64,000 nt of DNA, taken from contig NC_135551.1 of NCBI RefSeq assembly GCF_964340395.1, positions 26,480,880-26,544,879 of the forward strand, in the 5' to 3' direction. Made by a program: the position numbers and the translations under genes. This DNA comes from Glandiceps talaboti. Lineage: Eukaryota; Hemichordata; Enteropneusta; Spengelidae. The notes beneath the pieces are model-generated. The model did no database searches and was not told the DNA's origin. It saw nothing but the letters and a program-made list of their open reading frames with translations. Positions 1 to 17,408 of this stretch are shown here, piece after piece; the stretch's first letter is position 1; each line of letters opens with the position of its first letter.

Positions 1-260
1 CAGCAAAAGGTGACCGATAAAGGTCAAACTAGTCACAGAAGCAGCGACATGTATAGTTCAGAAGGAAAATAATGAGTTCCGAAAGGCTATCTTACAGTTT
101 ACGTTTTATTAATGACATGCTATATGTGATTCCTAGTAGCACGGTATGAGACATTTATTATATTATGACTGAAGTGCTTTTGAATGCACAATTTAGTTCA
201 CAGAGCTTTTGTAGCGACGCCTTACCATAAAGAAGTGTCTATTTTGTCAATATCTGATAG
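1..260. other. noncoding flank
   Basis: AT-rich sequence with no open frame of coding character before the first microsatellite. Nothing recognised. Confidence 0.5.
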
Positions 261-338
<78 letters not shown>

Positions 339-859
339 CCTACCTACCTACCTACCTACCTACCTATCTACCTACCTACCTATCCATCCATCCACCCATC
401 CACCCAGCCAGCCAGCCACCCATCCACCCATCGATCCATCCATCCATCCATCCATAAATCCATCCATCGACCTACTTACCTGTCTGTCTGCCTGCCTGCC
501 TGCCTGCCTGCATACATGCATACATGCATGTATGTATGTATGTATGTATGTATGTATGTATGTATGTATGTATGTATGTATGTATGTATGTATGTATGTA
601 TGTATGTGTGTGTATGTGTATGTATGTATGTATGTATGTATGTATGTATGTGTGTGTATGTGTTTGTATGTATGTATGTATGTATGTATGTATGTATGTA
701 TGTATGTATTTTTTATGTATGTATGTATGTATGTATGTATGTATGTATGTATGTATGTATGTATGTATGTATATGTGTGTATGTGTGTGTCTGTATGTAT
801 GTATGTATGTATGTATGTATGTATGTATGGATGTATGTATGTATGTATGTATGTATGTA
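261..859. repeat. mosaic tetranucleotide microsatellite
   Basis: About 600 bp of tetranucleotide blocks that succeed one another by single-base changes: (TATC)n, (TACC)n, CATC/CACC/CAGC blocks, (TGCC)n, then a long (TATG)n with short TG-rich interruptions. All three frames stay open because none of the units yields stop codons, so the Tyr-Leu-Ser-Ile and Met-Tyr-Val-Cys type translations are artefacts. Confidence 0.97.
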
Positions 860-1664
860 ATAGATGTAGCTATGTTATACGTCCTCCATTTCGATATGAC
901 TTTGTCTTTTTTATCTGATCTTCCGATCTCTCATACCTGTTTTTCTGTTAACAAGGGGACCATGGCAACTAGATAACAACTTAAAAGTATTAAAAAACAG
1001 TGTAAATTAAGTTTAATTATGAAAAAAGTCACTTTAGATGTGTTGCTCCTTTATTACATGAGCCGAGAGTGACCATTGAGGTCAAATCAATATGTAGTAA
1101 TTTTCAACGGTTTCATTTATCTTCGGCAACAACGTCTATAAAGGACAAAACGTTAAGTACAATCAGATGAAATAAAGATCATCGGCTAAAGCATCTAATG
1201 CATATGGGAAGTCTGATGGAAAGGGATGGGGAATTTACCATTTCATTTGCTTTGAAAGACTTGGAATAATTGCTTCAGTCGAATGCTGCTCCCAGTGATG
1301 AAAGTAAAATCGTTCAGGAGCCGGCACTTCAAAGGGTCTCCTTGCCTCTGAGGTACCACTTGTCAGCGTGTCTCTCAAAGAAGTACTTACGAAAGTAGTT
1401 TATGCATCTTTGAGTTTTATTCAATCTCTGACATGCATACAAGTGTGTTTGAAAAAGCCGTCGTGTGGACGATTTACTAAACATGTTTAATATTCATTCA
1501 AAACTTAACACAATCTGTAGAAAATAAGACATTTGTTTGAAATAGTGGTTAAATGCCGACTGCCTTACTGGTGACGTTATTAGGGCTACTGTACAAGATC
1601 AATATCAGATTCGTTTGATTGTTGAAAGATTCTTACAGTTTAGAATTCAGTACCTTCTGTTTTT
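860..1664. other. noncoding interval
   Basis: No recognisable gene or repeat. A 51-codon minus-strand open frame at 1329-1484 was considered and not accepted. Confidence 0.45.
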
Positions 1665-1687
1665 GTCTGTCTGTCTGTCTGTCTGTA

Positions 1688-1720
<33 letters not shown>

Positions 1721-1855
1721 GTCTCTGTCTCTCTCTCTCGCTCTTACTCACCCACTCACTCACTCACCCACTCACTCACTCACTCACTCACTCACTCACT
1801 CACTCACTCACTCACTCACTCACTCACTCTCACTCACTCACTCACTCACTCACTC
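1665..1855. repeat. (GTCT)n / (CACT)n compound microsatellite
   Basis: A (GTCT)n block passes through CTCT-rich sequence into a long (CACT)n block with few interruptions. Open frames here are artefacts of the four-base period. Confidence 0.96.
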
Positions 1856-2604
1856 GTGAGATGGGAGAGATGAAGTACGACCAGATATTGCCGCATTGTG
1901 ATGCCCAAGTAATGCAAACACACAAGTATATATGTTCCTGATTGTAGATGATTTACTGATATCTTTACTCCAATGATAAAATTACATTAGTAAACTATAT
2001 TATGGAATAAGGAACATGACACTAAAGATGCTACAAGCATTTCCTCGAGTTCAGAATACATCCTTACGAGTATATAAGAATTGGTAAGGGCCAGGCATAG
2101 TAGTAGAAGCAATAAACCGAAAAGTTAATTCACTACTTCCCCTGCAGTCAGGATGATAGGATCGTTCTCCAGATTGTACATGTATACAGATTACATGTCA
2201 TTAAAAATGCTAAACTGGCGTCCCGCTGACCTGATGCCATAGATAATACGACTTCATCAGTCCAGAGGAGTTACTTATTGCATTCTTTGTCATAAACGCT
2301 TAGCATTTGGGTGTTTGAGACACACACAATCCTTGTTTGAGACACACTGAATCCTGGTCATTAGAATGCTTGTATGCATAATTTACATATTTTCATTATA
2401 TGTACATTATCACACTAGTTGCGGAGTGAAGACTCACATGTCTCTGTTCCAACATGGAAAGTGTAATTATTGTGAATTGTATTGTTTTTATTATTGTTTA
2501 TCAAGCTGTCCTATGTATACTTATCAAATTAAACGGTACTTAAATAAAATTTACAAAGAAAAGGCCACATCTAGCCTTTTGGTTTATAGAACATAAAGAA
2601 TACC
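1856..2604. other. noncoding interval with a short tandem duplication
   Basis: No gene seen. At about 2312-2355 a unit of about 22 bp beginning TGTTTGAGACACAC occurs twice in tandem with minor differences. The remainder is AT-rich. Confidence 0.45.
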
Positions 2605-3935
<1,331 letters not shown>

Positions 3936-4130
3936 GTTTTCCATATGGTCTCTGTGTTATTGGTTTCTTCTCATCAGATGTACAGCCATTACAGATTGGA
4001 AGAACAGTTTTATATTATATTTTAAGTTGATATCAGTTTTCCGCATCTACTATTTCTTGCAAGATTTCACAATTTCTCATTTTTTTTCTCGAATATGTCA
4101 AAAAAATTTTTAGGATCGGCGTGAAAAGCT
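3936..4130 (+). repeat. dispersed repeat, copy A
   Basis: About 195 bp that recurs in the same orientation at 10081-10275. Shared landmarks in order are GTTTTCCATRTGGTCTCT, CTCATCAGATGTACAGCC, an AGTTGATRTCAG block, ATCTASTATTTCTTGC, and TTTTAGGATCGGCGTGAAAA at the end. Similarity by eye is about 80 percent with small indels. No open frame is shared, so this looks like a nonautonomous transposon or an unnamed interspersed repeat. The GC-rich continuation after copy A (GGTCGGGTAACCCGGGAACC) is not shared by copy B. Confidence 0.8.
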
Positions 4131-5900
4131 AGGTGGGGTCGGGTAACCCGGGAACCAAACAATTTTTTTTCAGGCCTGAGGAATGAAAGTTTAAAAATTA
4201 GAGAAACTATAATAATATGCAATAGTTGATATTTAACCAACTCACACAATTACCTGTTAAGAAGCCAACAATCAAATGATATGGAAGTAGTTGGATAAAC
4301 GTAATCGGAAAGAACAAAAACACCAACAAGTAAAAAAGGGATATTTTGATAAATACATGTATGTGCGGTCACGAAATAAAAAAAATGTAGTGCGTACCTT
4401 TCTGAAATTATCTTACGGAAACATTCCGGTCAGCTCCTATTTTGTTCAGCATCATGGCGATCGGTGAGAAAAGTACAAATATTGATATACAGGTATCATT
4501 TACCAAAAATACCATAATGAACTTCATTAAAACGTAAATTGACACACACCGTCACGAAATGTACAACTCGTACATTGTTACGAGCATACTGATGGTTGTT
4601 TGTTTCTTTGTTCCAATAGCAATTGAATGCTGTAATTTCAAAGTATGGAGATGGTGAATGACAGGGGCAGTTGATCAATATGTTGTATATTTTCATATGA
4701 AGCTATTTTTGCGGTTCTAAAATAAACAGTTAACTGAACCATCGGTCCCTATTGCATCCTGATGCATGTCACATACTTAATGAACTCGTTAATCTATTTT
4801 AGGTAACCGTTGTACTTATGTCTTTAAATCCTTGAAATAGCTATGATATGATATCATATGATATCATGTGATAAAAATAAATTTTACTTCAAACGAAAGG
4901 GTTTTAAATACCTATAATAACCTGCATCTTTGCTAATTCGTGAATAGGGACACATCAAATTTGATACTGAAATGAGCAAACGCCGTAACAGATAAGCAGG
5001 TGTTTCAGGAAAAAAAATCAATTTTGTATAATTATAGTGACTTTAATGTTATTAATGTACTGGTACATTAAAGATACAACAACAACTATTACTACTACTA
5101 CTACCAACACATAGATACATCATATAATAACCCACTACGCATGTGCCGAAAAGAGTCATATGTAATCCGAGTAGGAGTACAAGGCATAACTCGTTAGCGC
5201 ATTTCAATCACCTTGAAAGTTCTATAAAAAATCGCACGTACGGATGGAATTTAAAGTCGTAAAGCAACAATGGAAGTTAAATTGTATGTATTTTTGGGGG
5301 GAAATCGCAGTCATTAGGGATTAGAATCACGTTCAGTTGAGCTTACAATACACACTTTCAATGTGTCTGTTCAGTTGTGTTGACGCCCAAATCATCGGCA
5401 GTATCATGCCTTCAGCTAATAACCATTCAAATAACCTTTTCATCAATACATCTAAAGGTATATTCTAATCTAAAATGCCATATTAATCGCAGCATTACAT
5501 GTTTCGTCGTGAATAGAGGTATGGAATAGTACACATTTTTCGTATCATTTTCCCAGACTCACAACATTTAGGTGTAAACAACAGAGAATTGGATTTTTGC
5601 AGTGATCGTGTTTTCGATAGTCTAGGTTTATCTACCGCAAACGTATTATAAAGAAAATTGCAATTCGTAACATTATACCTTTTTAATCTGGCACAGAACG
5701 TAATTTGGAGCGTAAATATGATGTTTTAATTTGGAGAGAACGTGATAGAATCCCACCAAAGATGCCCTACTCACTATCCAACTAACCGATAGTACCTGTC
5801 TACCTTTCCATGCAACCACCCACCAATCACCCCCACTTACACACACCTACATACACCTACATGTCGACCTACCTACTTATCTACCTATCTTCAAGTGTCA
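4131..5900. other. noncoding interval
   Basis: AT-rich and gene-free as far as I can see. It holds a short cluster of overlapping ATATGATATCATAT palindromes near 4845-4870, a short CTA run near 5090-5105, and CA/CCTAC-rich low complexity after 5800. Confidence 0.45.
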
Positions 5901-9087
<3,187 letters not shown>

Positions 9088-9214
9088 ACATACATACATA
9101 CATACCTAGACATACCTACCTACATACATACACACCCACCTACATACATACACACCTACCTACATACATACATACATACATACATACATACATACATACA
9201 TACATACATACATA
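9088..9214. repeat. (CATA)n microsatellite
   Basis: Interrupted (CATA)n with CCTA and CACC variants, becoming pure over the last 60 bp or so. Confidence 0.95.
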
Positions 9215-10080
9215 CGTTTTTGTAAGAATATATAATTCTATCTATCTCTTCCTATACTTCTTTCTCTCCATCTCTTTTAGAGTTTTAACTAGTTGACAAC
9301 AATCAAATGATAATTATTCCACGTAGACAAATAGATTGACCATCAAGCTTGGTTTATAAGCTTAATAAAGGTGGACAGCATGACGACAATTAAGTGTTGT
9401 TTTGCAAGCTGGAAAATCAAAACACCTTTAAAATCCTTGAACCCTAACTCCCAAGGGATAGAACATTTCCTGTGTTAACAAGGGGATTTACAACTATTAC
9501 CCGAAATGGACGACGAGTGTTTGAAGGATATTTAATCATACACCTTCTCAACAGAAGTATGCAGCGGCAAATGTTCAATATCTCGAAAAGTTAAACAGTA
9601 CTTACTGCTGTTGGTAAGTTTTTGCTAAACGATGGTATTACTGTGAACATTGAAAGACTTAAAAAATGTTTCCTTATCGTATTGTAGGTGCCATCTGTAC
9701 AGTTCGTGATTCTAAATTCAATCTTGTAATTAATATCAATGTTGTTGGTAAGTTTTGTCTCAAACCCTGAGATATTAATTCAATCGTTAAAAAGTGTTTA
9801 AATCTCCTGTCTTGTCTTGTCATGGCTTTTACTGCAATCCCTCTTTATCGTTAACTATTTTCCGATCGATTATCTATGGTAATTAACTCTGGGCGCTGCA
9901 TGCATTTTACTAAGGTTCCTCTTTTGACATTTAAGAACAGTAATAAAATTCACAAGTTAGTTACACACAACGAATCGTGTAAAGTTTCTCAACTTTTATC
10001 TGCCCCCCCCCCCCCACCCAACGCAACTATTCCTCGAATGACGCAAACAATGTAGATACCATGTAGCTATATTTTCCGTT
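9215..10080. other. noncoding interval
   Basis: No gene seen. Carries a C-homopolymer run of about 13 bases near 10003-10016. Confidence 0.45.
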
Positions 10081-10275
10081 GTTTTCCATGTGGTCTCTAT
10101 GTTATTGTTTCATCTCATCAGATGTACAGCCATTACATATTGAAAGACCAGCTGTCTTTTTAAGTTGATGTCAGTTTCCACATCTAGTATTTCTTGCGAG
10201 ATTTCAATATTTTCGCCACTGTATAAATTTTTTGTCGAATACGTAAAAACTAATTTTAGGATCGGCGTGAAAAAA
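10081..10275 (+). repeat. dispersed repeat, copy B
   Basis: Second copy of the repeat at 3936-4130, in the same orientation and ending at the same GGATCGGCGTGAAAA motif. Outside the shared block the two copies have unrelated flanks, which places the boundaries within a few bases. Confidence 0.8.
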
Positions 10276-13200
10276 CTATAAAAAACGCTGAAATGTTCAT
10301 GTATCATTTCCGAATACAAAAGCAATGCCCCCAACCAACGGTTAACCCCTCTAAATATTTTTTTATTATAGATTTCACGAATCTTAAGGAGAAGTTGGAT
10401 AGGGGATAATTTAATATCTGTAACAAGATCAACGTTTGCGTTAAGTTATGTAGAGAGTCGAGCATGACGAACAAAAGCTAAAAAGTCACTAATAGTATGT
10501 TGCGCTTTTGACATTTTTCCAGTTTCCATATTGCTATGAAAAGAACCGACTGTACGTTTTAATGACACTTGCCATTGCATGAGATTTCATGAAAACACCA
10601 TATTAGCATAACATATTTCGATAAGATATTTTCATAATACTGTTCCGTGCTTTTCTTATCTTCGTTTAATCTGCTCATGCAATGACGGGCTAAAATGCTC
10701 AGATGCAACGTGCATATTTGTTAGATAAACCCATACATATGACTTTTTTGATATTGATAATTCCGCCTTGTCGATATGGAGGAAGAGCACTGACTTTGAA
10801 GAGTTGGTGGGATGGAGTTGATTCAACTGTGTAATTTCAGTAACAACATTACTGTAATAGAAACACACTGGCAGTCCTCGATTGTAAAGTAATACGCGGC
10901 AACATGTGTGATTTATATTCCGAAACATCACATAAGTGAGTTAAATTTCCATCAAGTCTGGAAACCACTCTGGGCATAATGCGATTAAGACACGTTACAT
11001 TAGCTACTGATACAAATGACACGCACGACTTCTGTAGAAGATGTAAAGTGTAATAGGGAAGTTTTACCTCTCTTATTAATTATGTATGGATCAATACACT
11101 ACCATTAAAGTATAGAGTTCGTCAGCTGTGTTATATACTTAGTTCTGTCTGTCGGTTGCAGTTGGTTCAGATCAAATTATAGATCTACATTTACAACCAA
11201 TGCTCACTTAAGCTACCAATGATCGAATGTCATTGGTCATGACAAAGACATTATTAAGTTTATTTGTTAATGTTTTGTTTTGTTCAGTTTACTGAAAATT
11301 TCTGACTTAAAACATATGGCTAGTATTAGATTTATCTGAAAACAAGTTGGAAGGTTAACGTGGAAAACTGATGTGTGTTTTTTTATTCGAAAGAAAATTG
11401 AACGCGGTCTATAGCCAGGGCAATCACATTGTATAATCTCAAAGCGAAAAACGATGCTAAAAATCTTTAACCAAGATATTGATGCAATGCTGATATCATT
11501 CTACAAGGAGCGTCACGACGTTTTAGTATAGAGTGGTGAAAATTGGGCTTCTTTTTTTATTATGATAACGAGGTGTGAGTTAATATGCAGCACACCGTAG
11601 AATAGCTGTCAATTTACACCAAACGGGGTAGACGTGTATTTTAACAAATTAATCTTGCCAATATTACATAGCGCGACAGGAACGTATTAGCACAAAGGTG
11701 TTTTTGTCTCTTCGAGGCCAATCAAATTGGGAATTCAAGTGTGTTCCCGCAAACTGAAGGTGTGACATTACGGTAATATACATCTGTTGCGTACTTCAAT
11801 AGACGACAACAAAGTAACAAGCTAATGTACGTTTTTTCACTTTGTAGGAGACGTTAATGATCAACGAAGTTCAGCTCAGGTGCGAGTCGGTATCAAATTA
11901 GACATATTGCCTTTTTTCAAGGTGTTACATTTCGAGCGTAAGGTTGATGAATCGCCTTGATCAAACATGGAACAACTGTGACACTAGCACATTCAAGTCT
12001 CAGCCAATATTCAATTCGCAGCGAGAACGTTTTTCATTTGCGACTTTCCGGAGGGATACTGAATGAAACCTTTATCCATCAGAGCACACAAACTATATAA
12101 AAAAGCAACCTTAGCACAGATGTATGATTGAATGTGCAACTGTTTTATTTTTCTTCTTGGTGATGTTTTAAAATATTCATAATTATTGGCATTAAACCTT
12201 GTACGTGACGTAGCACAGTACATTTTCACTGGACTTGCTTCTTGTAAATTAATCTTCACAACCATATCACTTTAGCAAAGTTTGAATACAATAACACGTC
12301 TATTCAATCACTGTACATTTAATTTGTCAAAATACAATCTCAATCTTAAATCAAGCCATTTCCATAGAAACACAGACATTCTGTAGATAAAGCTATACAA
12401 TGTTAATTAGTATTTAGCATTAATACATACAAAAGTGAATGGACCTCTTAACTATATGATTATGCAATAAAATTGAAATATAAAAGTCTTTTCTTTTAAA
12501 ATTTAAAAGTCGATTTTAATTCAGGTAATGGTAATATTGTGGCCATTAATTGGATAGCAAGCACGGCGAATGACTGATGCCGAATTAAAAACTGGCATCT
12601 CGTACTGTATACCCTTTTTAAAATTGTTATTATACACAGAGGTTAATGATGAATAGCATGAATAATGTGTTAATTTTCATAAAAAATGATTTAGTTCTAC
12701 ACTGGTAAACCTCCTGGCGGGGAGTCGAACACTAAACACGATTAATGAATGTCTAGTAAGTAATTAACAGTTCTAGTCATCAAAATATTTGTATTTGATT
12801 TATTCATAATTTTAAAGAAATATTATTAATGTGCAAGACCTTAAAAGCAAATTTTACACTTCTTACATTGGAAAGGTTGGTAGTCTTCCACATGCAATAT
12901 GCACTGAAACAGCTTGAACAAGGCGACATTTTTAATTGGAAATACATAATATATCGTAAAACCAATTAACGACATCAATAAGTTAAAATGTATTACTACA
13001 CTACACTACAGCTAAATTCATTCTAAAGGTTTAAAGTATTCTTGAAAACCGAAGGGCTGCACTGTACTCTGTTTTTTCAGAGAGTATCCAACGGCAGTTT
13101 GCATGGTATTATATATAGTCTGACCATGTGTATGTTTGATTAAAATGTTAATTGAACCTCCACAACACAGAAATTAGTCTATGCCAGAAGAAATCAAACA

Positions 13201-15485
13201 AACGTGTTTTTTTTAAAAATTTTTGTAGAATTTCTGTATTTTTCAAAAGAAATACATAAACTCGCAGCCTTACTGTCAGTATCAATACACACTGTACCAA
13301 ATAGACTAACAGATGTTTACTGAGAGACAGTCGATTAGAATTATCGACGTCTGCTAAAGGTTAAACAGTTTTTTGTGACAATCGAATTGTCTTTATAATA
13401 ATTGCAGGCTTCACGCCACTAGTTACTAAGCCAAATAAAAATGATTGAAAACAAACCCAACCATATTTCATTTGATCTTAAACATATTAATTCATAATTA
13501 GATTATATTCAATTCGTATTACTTGCATATCAATTACATCTCTATATTGCATGGGTTCGCCATGCATAATTTAATAAACAACATTTTGCTCTACACATAG
13601 ACATTATTAGTCAATAAATCAACTTTTGCAATTTCATAATTGAAAATAAATAAAGAGCATTGGCATTGCGAATTAATTGTTTTCAATGATATTAGTTTCA
13701 TTAATTTACATGAATGTCAGTTCAATGATTCACCATAGTTCTAACCTTCGATATCTTGTACATACTCTATAAAAAAGGACGTCATTGAATTTATGCTTCG
13801 ACAGACTTATTCGTGAGCATATGCGATGTTAGCACTTTGATGAGAATTTGACATGTAGCCAGGAAAATTACCTTGTAGGTAAGATAGCTACATGAAGCAG
13901 TGTTGTTTTACCTAATTACATAGATATGATACTTGCCTCAGTGGTTATACAAAGTTATCAAGTAAACCGATATGAACAGCCATGTAATGTGATGACACTG
14001 TTCCTAATTTTGCGGTGGAATAAAACATAAAAACGACACTCGAAGACCTAGGCTTACTATCTGACTCCTTTTAGTGGAGAATAGAAGATGAGTTTACACA
14101 AACTTTAAACATTATTTTAATATGTTTATTCGCAGTAACTCATCTGTCGAATCCCTTGTAGCAGTGCTTTGTGTACTGACTAAGGTCTCCAAGCTACACT
14201 CACCCATTTCCCTTTACACCATACATTTAAAAAGAATTTCTGAAAATCACGCCACTAGGGTATATTTTGTGAATTCACTTCAATGAGATAATAGCAAGCC
14301 TCCGGTATAAACCAGCAAGTGAAGTCATGACTACATTACCGATAACTTTATTAAATACATTTTAGTGATTTGCCCTTGGTATATATGTTTTACCCTTTTT
14401 CGCCAAAAACAAATTTAGTTGTTTTCACAGGAAAGTTTGTTTATCAGCTGTTTCAATCTTGTTCAATTTTTGTCATTTACTTGCTTTGCTCTTTGTTTGC
14501 TGTTGGCGCCAAATACCAGATATCTCTAATCGAATCTAAATCAATCGGTTAAATAAGGTAAAGATGACGAATACACATACATGCATTGCAGCGATATAGC
14601 TTATTTACGGAAAGTAATCTCCATTACATTCTAATGATATTTGTCCACGGCGCCTCGCGTGTACCACGTTTGTAATAGTATGTCGAAACAGACCATTTTG
14701 CTAATCTTGCGTCGTTTTAAGAGTATTGTCCTTTCGAATATATGTAACGCAAATCAAACGTTTTAAATAAATAAAATAAAGAAATAAGTTTTAAATATGC
14801 GAATTATTTTTTCAGTAATGGTCACTTATTTTTTTCCACGAATAAACGTATTCAATCGAAAGAAAAATAAAAGTTACAATCATTCGAATATAAACAATTA
14901 ACAAGGTTGTTAGTTTTTACGCAGATTGTTTCAAATTGGTACCTTGATATCTCAGAGAGCGATATTATCAGTCACCTGCTTCCAAACTATAATGCCAAAT
15001 GTATAATCCTGAATGAAAAACATGTAAAGGTCTTTTCTTTTTGCAAGCTGAATTGAAGGTCTGAAACGCAAAGTACGCTGGGAAAACCTTTGCAAATGAT
15101 TGTCTGTTAAATTATTAGATTATAATTAGAAGAATCTTTTACCGTGATTTACATTTAAACAGCAAACAGTAGGGAAAGGGTGAATTGTATTTAGACACAA
15201 GCTTTCAATCCATCACTTTCCGTCGTCTGCACTTTATGTAACGAGTCATCATAGTTGTTCATCAAGTTCCTGGGTTTTCTTGCATTGATGAAATTCAATA
15301 TATCCGAAGATTCGTTCATTGTTGTTCCGACCGGACACGTTCTAGTGCTTTTCCTATATTAGACGTTGGCTTAGGGATTGTTGTTCTTCAAAAGGTTCCG
15401 ACAAACAAACAGGCAAGGTTGTCGATTCATTGTAGACGGGATAATGTCTCGTTAGTGTTCACTCAATTTTTCACTGTTAAGCTAG
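10276..15485. other. noncoding interval downstream of the GPCR
   Basis: About 5 kb of AT-rich DNA with no coding region, structural RNA or clear repeat that I can support. It includes any 3' UTR of the minus-strand GPCR. I saw no AATAAA-type signal on that strand close after the stop codon, so the transcript end is unknown. Confidence 0.4.
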
Positions 15486-16523
15486 TTACATAGAACATAC
15501 ATCTTTTGAGTTGGGTGAAAGCACAGTGCTGGCGGCGCTTCTTGTGGAATATGTACGGGCTGACGTGAAATGTTTTAAACTGCCATTTTCACGGCCAGGA
15601 CGTCTTCCCTGACAGTAGAATGCACGTTTAAATGCTTGCCTGTAGGTCGAACTCAGAATGTTATAGATAAATGGATTAACTGCAGAGTTTATTTCCAAGG
15701 CAAATGTATTAATATTGTTCAGACATGCAACATGATGAGAAAAAGAGTTTGAATTATCTGTATTCTCCTCTACCGTTAATGCTACAGTTTGAATAACTAA
15801 TGGCAGGCAGCACATAAAATGTGTAACGGCCGTTGCCAGACACACACCGATAATTTGACGCTCTTTTCGGCGGGCAAGGACTGGACGCGAAGAGTTTTTA
15901 GCCGCCATAATGATCAAGCAGTACATGGTGAATACTACTATCATCAGGGAGAACACCGAAAGAAGAAACATTATTCGCCCAAGTAATGCACGTGCTTTTG
16001 TTGGTTCTAAACAATCCACCACAGACTCTATTGAGAGGAGGGAGGAGAGGAACCAGACACAAAAGATAATGAAAGAAATAAAACGCTTGTTGTGAATGAT
16101 ACTGTCTCTGTATATCATGGGTTTACACATGGCGAGGTAACGTTCTATGCTTAAGACGGCGACTGTGAACAACGACACGTATTGGTAAAGCCGTGAAAAG
16201 AACATCATTGTGCAATACTCTTGGTCACTCAGCGATAGCATCCCTCCAGTTAGATAGTTTATCCATATCGAACAGTGCCATGTTAAATGGAACAGATCTG
16301 ACACGGCTAAGTTCACGAGATATGCATTCAAGACTGTTCGCATGGTTGGGATCTGTCCCACGACGTACATGAATGCAAGGTTGGCGATGATGCCGATCAA
16401 CGAGATCGATAGGCCGATAGAGTATTGGACACGACGATCTATGAAACATATTACCCTCGTCTCGTTGTAATCCAGCGACGGGGATACGTTATGTGATGAG
16501 GCACTCAGTTGTAGGGACTCCAT
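15486..16523 (-). CDS. rhodopsin-class (class A) G-protein-coupled receptor, orphan, peptide-receptor-like
   Basis: Intronless 345-residue seven-helix receptor for the plasma membrane. Visible in order: N-glycosylation sequons at N12 and N20; TM1 about 34-56 with N48; TM2 about 66-90 with NLAVSD, D76 as the 2.50 sodium-site Asp; C104 and C171 forming the usual TM3-ECL2 disulfide pair; ERY at 127-129; W157 in TM4; TM5 about 183-206 with Y201; TM6 about 222-247 with CCLP 238-241; TM7 with NPFIY 283-287; helix 8 followed by C304, a likely palmitoylation site; and a Ser/Thr-rich tail. Oddities: no proline at 5.50 (L193), Cys instead of the 6.48 Trp, and His at 6.44. The start has A at -3 and G at +4, and an in-frame TAG lies 13 codons upstream, so this ATG is well supported. 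The ligand is unknown; the core resembles neuropeptide-type receptors. Confidence 0.93.
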   Translation of the reverse strand: MESLQLSASSHNVSPSLDYNETRVICFIDRRVQYSIGLSISLIGIIANLAFMYVVGQIPTMRTVLNAYLVNLAVSDLFHLTWHCSIWINYLTGGMLSLSDQEYCTMMFFSRLYQYVSLFTVAVLSIERYLAMCKPMIYRDSIIHNKRFISFIIFCVWFLSSLLSIESVVDCLEPTKARALLGRIMFLLSVFSLMIVVFTMYCLIIMAAKNSSRPVLARRKERQIIGVCLATAVTHFMCCLPLVIQTVALTVEENTDNSNSFSHHVACLNNINTFALEINSAVNPFIYNILSSTYRQAFKRAFYCQGRRPGRENGSLKHFTSARTYSTRSAASTVLSPNSKDVCSM

Positions 16524-16815
16524 TGTAGCGAACGACAGGGTACACTTCAGGTTATGTTTAAACTATTCCACTGTGTTCGGACAGTCAGAGTCGGTATGTA
16601 GTAGGGCTTACGGAGGCAGGAAACTGTGATATGTATTGGCCTTGTTGAGTACACGTACTTCATAAACTGCCTACGTGGGCTAACGAAAACGTTTGTAAAA
16701 ATAAACCGTACACAATTACCAAAGTCAGATCAGCAATGAAGCCTGCTCTCGTATCCCAATAGCCACGCAGTCATGTTCTCTCGTACCACACAGCGACGAG
16801 ATTTCTGGTCGGGTT

Positions 16816-16823
16816 TATTTATA
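16816..16823 (-). promoter_or_regulatory. candidate TATA box of the GPCR gene
   Basis: On the minus strand this reads TATAAATA, about 290 bp upstream of the GPCR start codon. It would place transcription start near 16787 and give a 5' UTR of about 265 nt. Inferred from motif and position only. Confidence 0.4.
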
Positions 16824-16830
16824 ACAAGTA

Positions 16831-16844
16831 GTTGCCGTGGCAAC
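16831..16844 (-). promoter_or_regulatory. candidate RFX X-box upstream of the GPCR
   Basis: GTTGCCGTGGCAAC is a near-perfect palindrome matching the RFX X-box form GTNRCC-(spacer)-RGYAAC with a 2-nt spacer. It lies immediately upstream of the TATA-like box in the GPCR orientation. RFX factors drive ciliary and some neuronal genes in animals, and binding here is an inference. Confidence 0.45.
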
Positions 16845-17408
16845 GAATGTTGGGTGGCGTATCAATCATGAACATGAATATTGATGGCTGGCTCCATTAC
16901 AAAGCATAGATTAAACATCAACGCCTACTGAAGCATTTGAAATATTTCCCCTTGTACACAAATAATCTCAATCCGTTTCAGCAGCTGTATTTGAGGGATC
17001 TACTTCTGAACATTCCTTGCTGATATGACTATCTACATGTCAAATTTAAGAAAAGAAAATGCTCACGGATATAAAATACAAGTGTTGATATCCGACGAGA
17101 CAGTCGGAACTTCTTGCGCTAACAGACGCATATTTAGTGACATAGATTTAAATTGCATCTAAACTATATGACCTGCTAAGAAGGGGTTATTTCAGCGACG
17201 TAATTTCGTACCTTCTGTACATGTATTCATTACATTCTGTGCCTTTCGCCTAATAGGTTTTAACAGACTGGCGGGCTGAATTGTATTGTTTCATTTCACT
17301 GTCGTCGGTGGTCGGTAGTTTTTAGTGGTGATTATGGGGATGTTCTGCACGTGGTGACAGGGACTGTTACAGTAGTTGTAGTAGCAGTGGTGATGGCTAT
17401 GATGATTG
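16845..17408. other. noncoding interval
   Basis: Upstream flank of the GPCR gene. No other gene seen. Confidence 0.45.

Noticed and set aside
184-918. Long Met-Tyr-Val-Cys and Tyr-Leu-Ser-Ile open frames over tetranucleotide arrays (also at 2.7, 25.2, 31.7 and 55 kb)
   Set aside because: A four-base period without stop codons keeps all frames open. The translations are pure repeat, and no start context or splice structure supports a protein.
1329-1484. 51-codon minus-strand frame ending in protein-like KYFFERHADKWYLRGKETL
   Set aside because: Too short, no family match, and a GTAAGT inside it could equally be a splice donor. Kept only as a curiosity.
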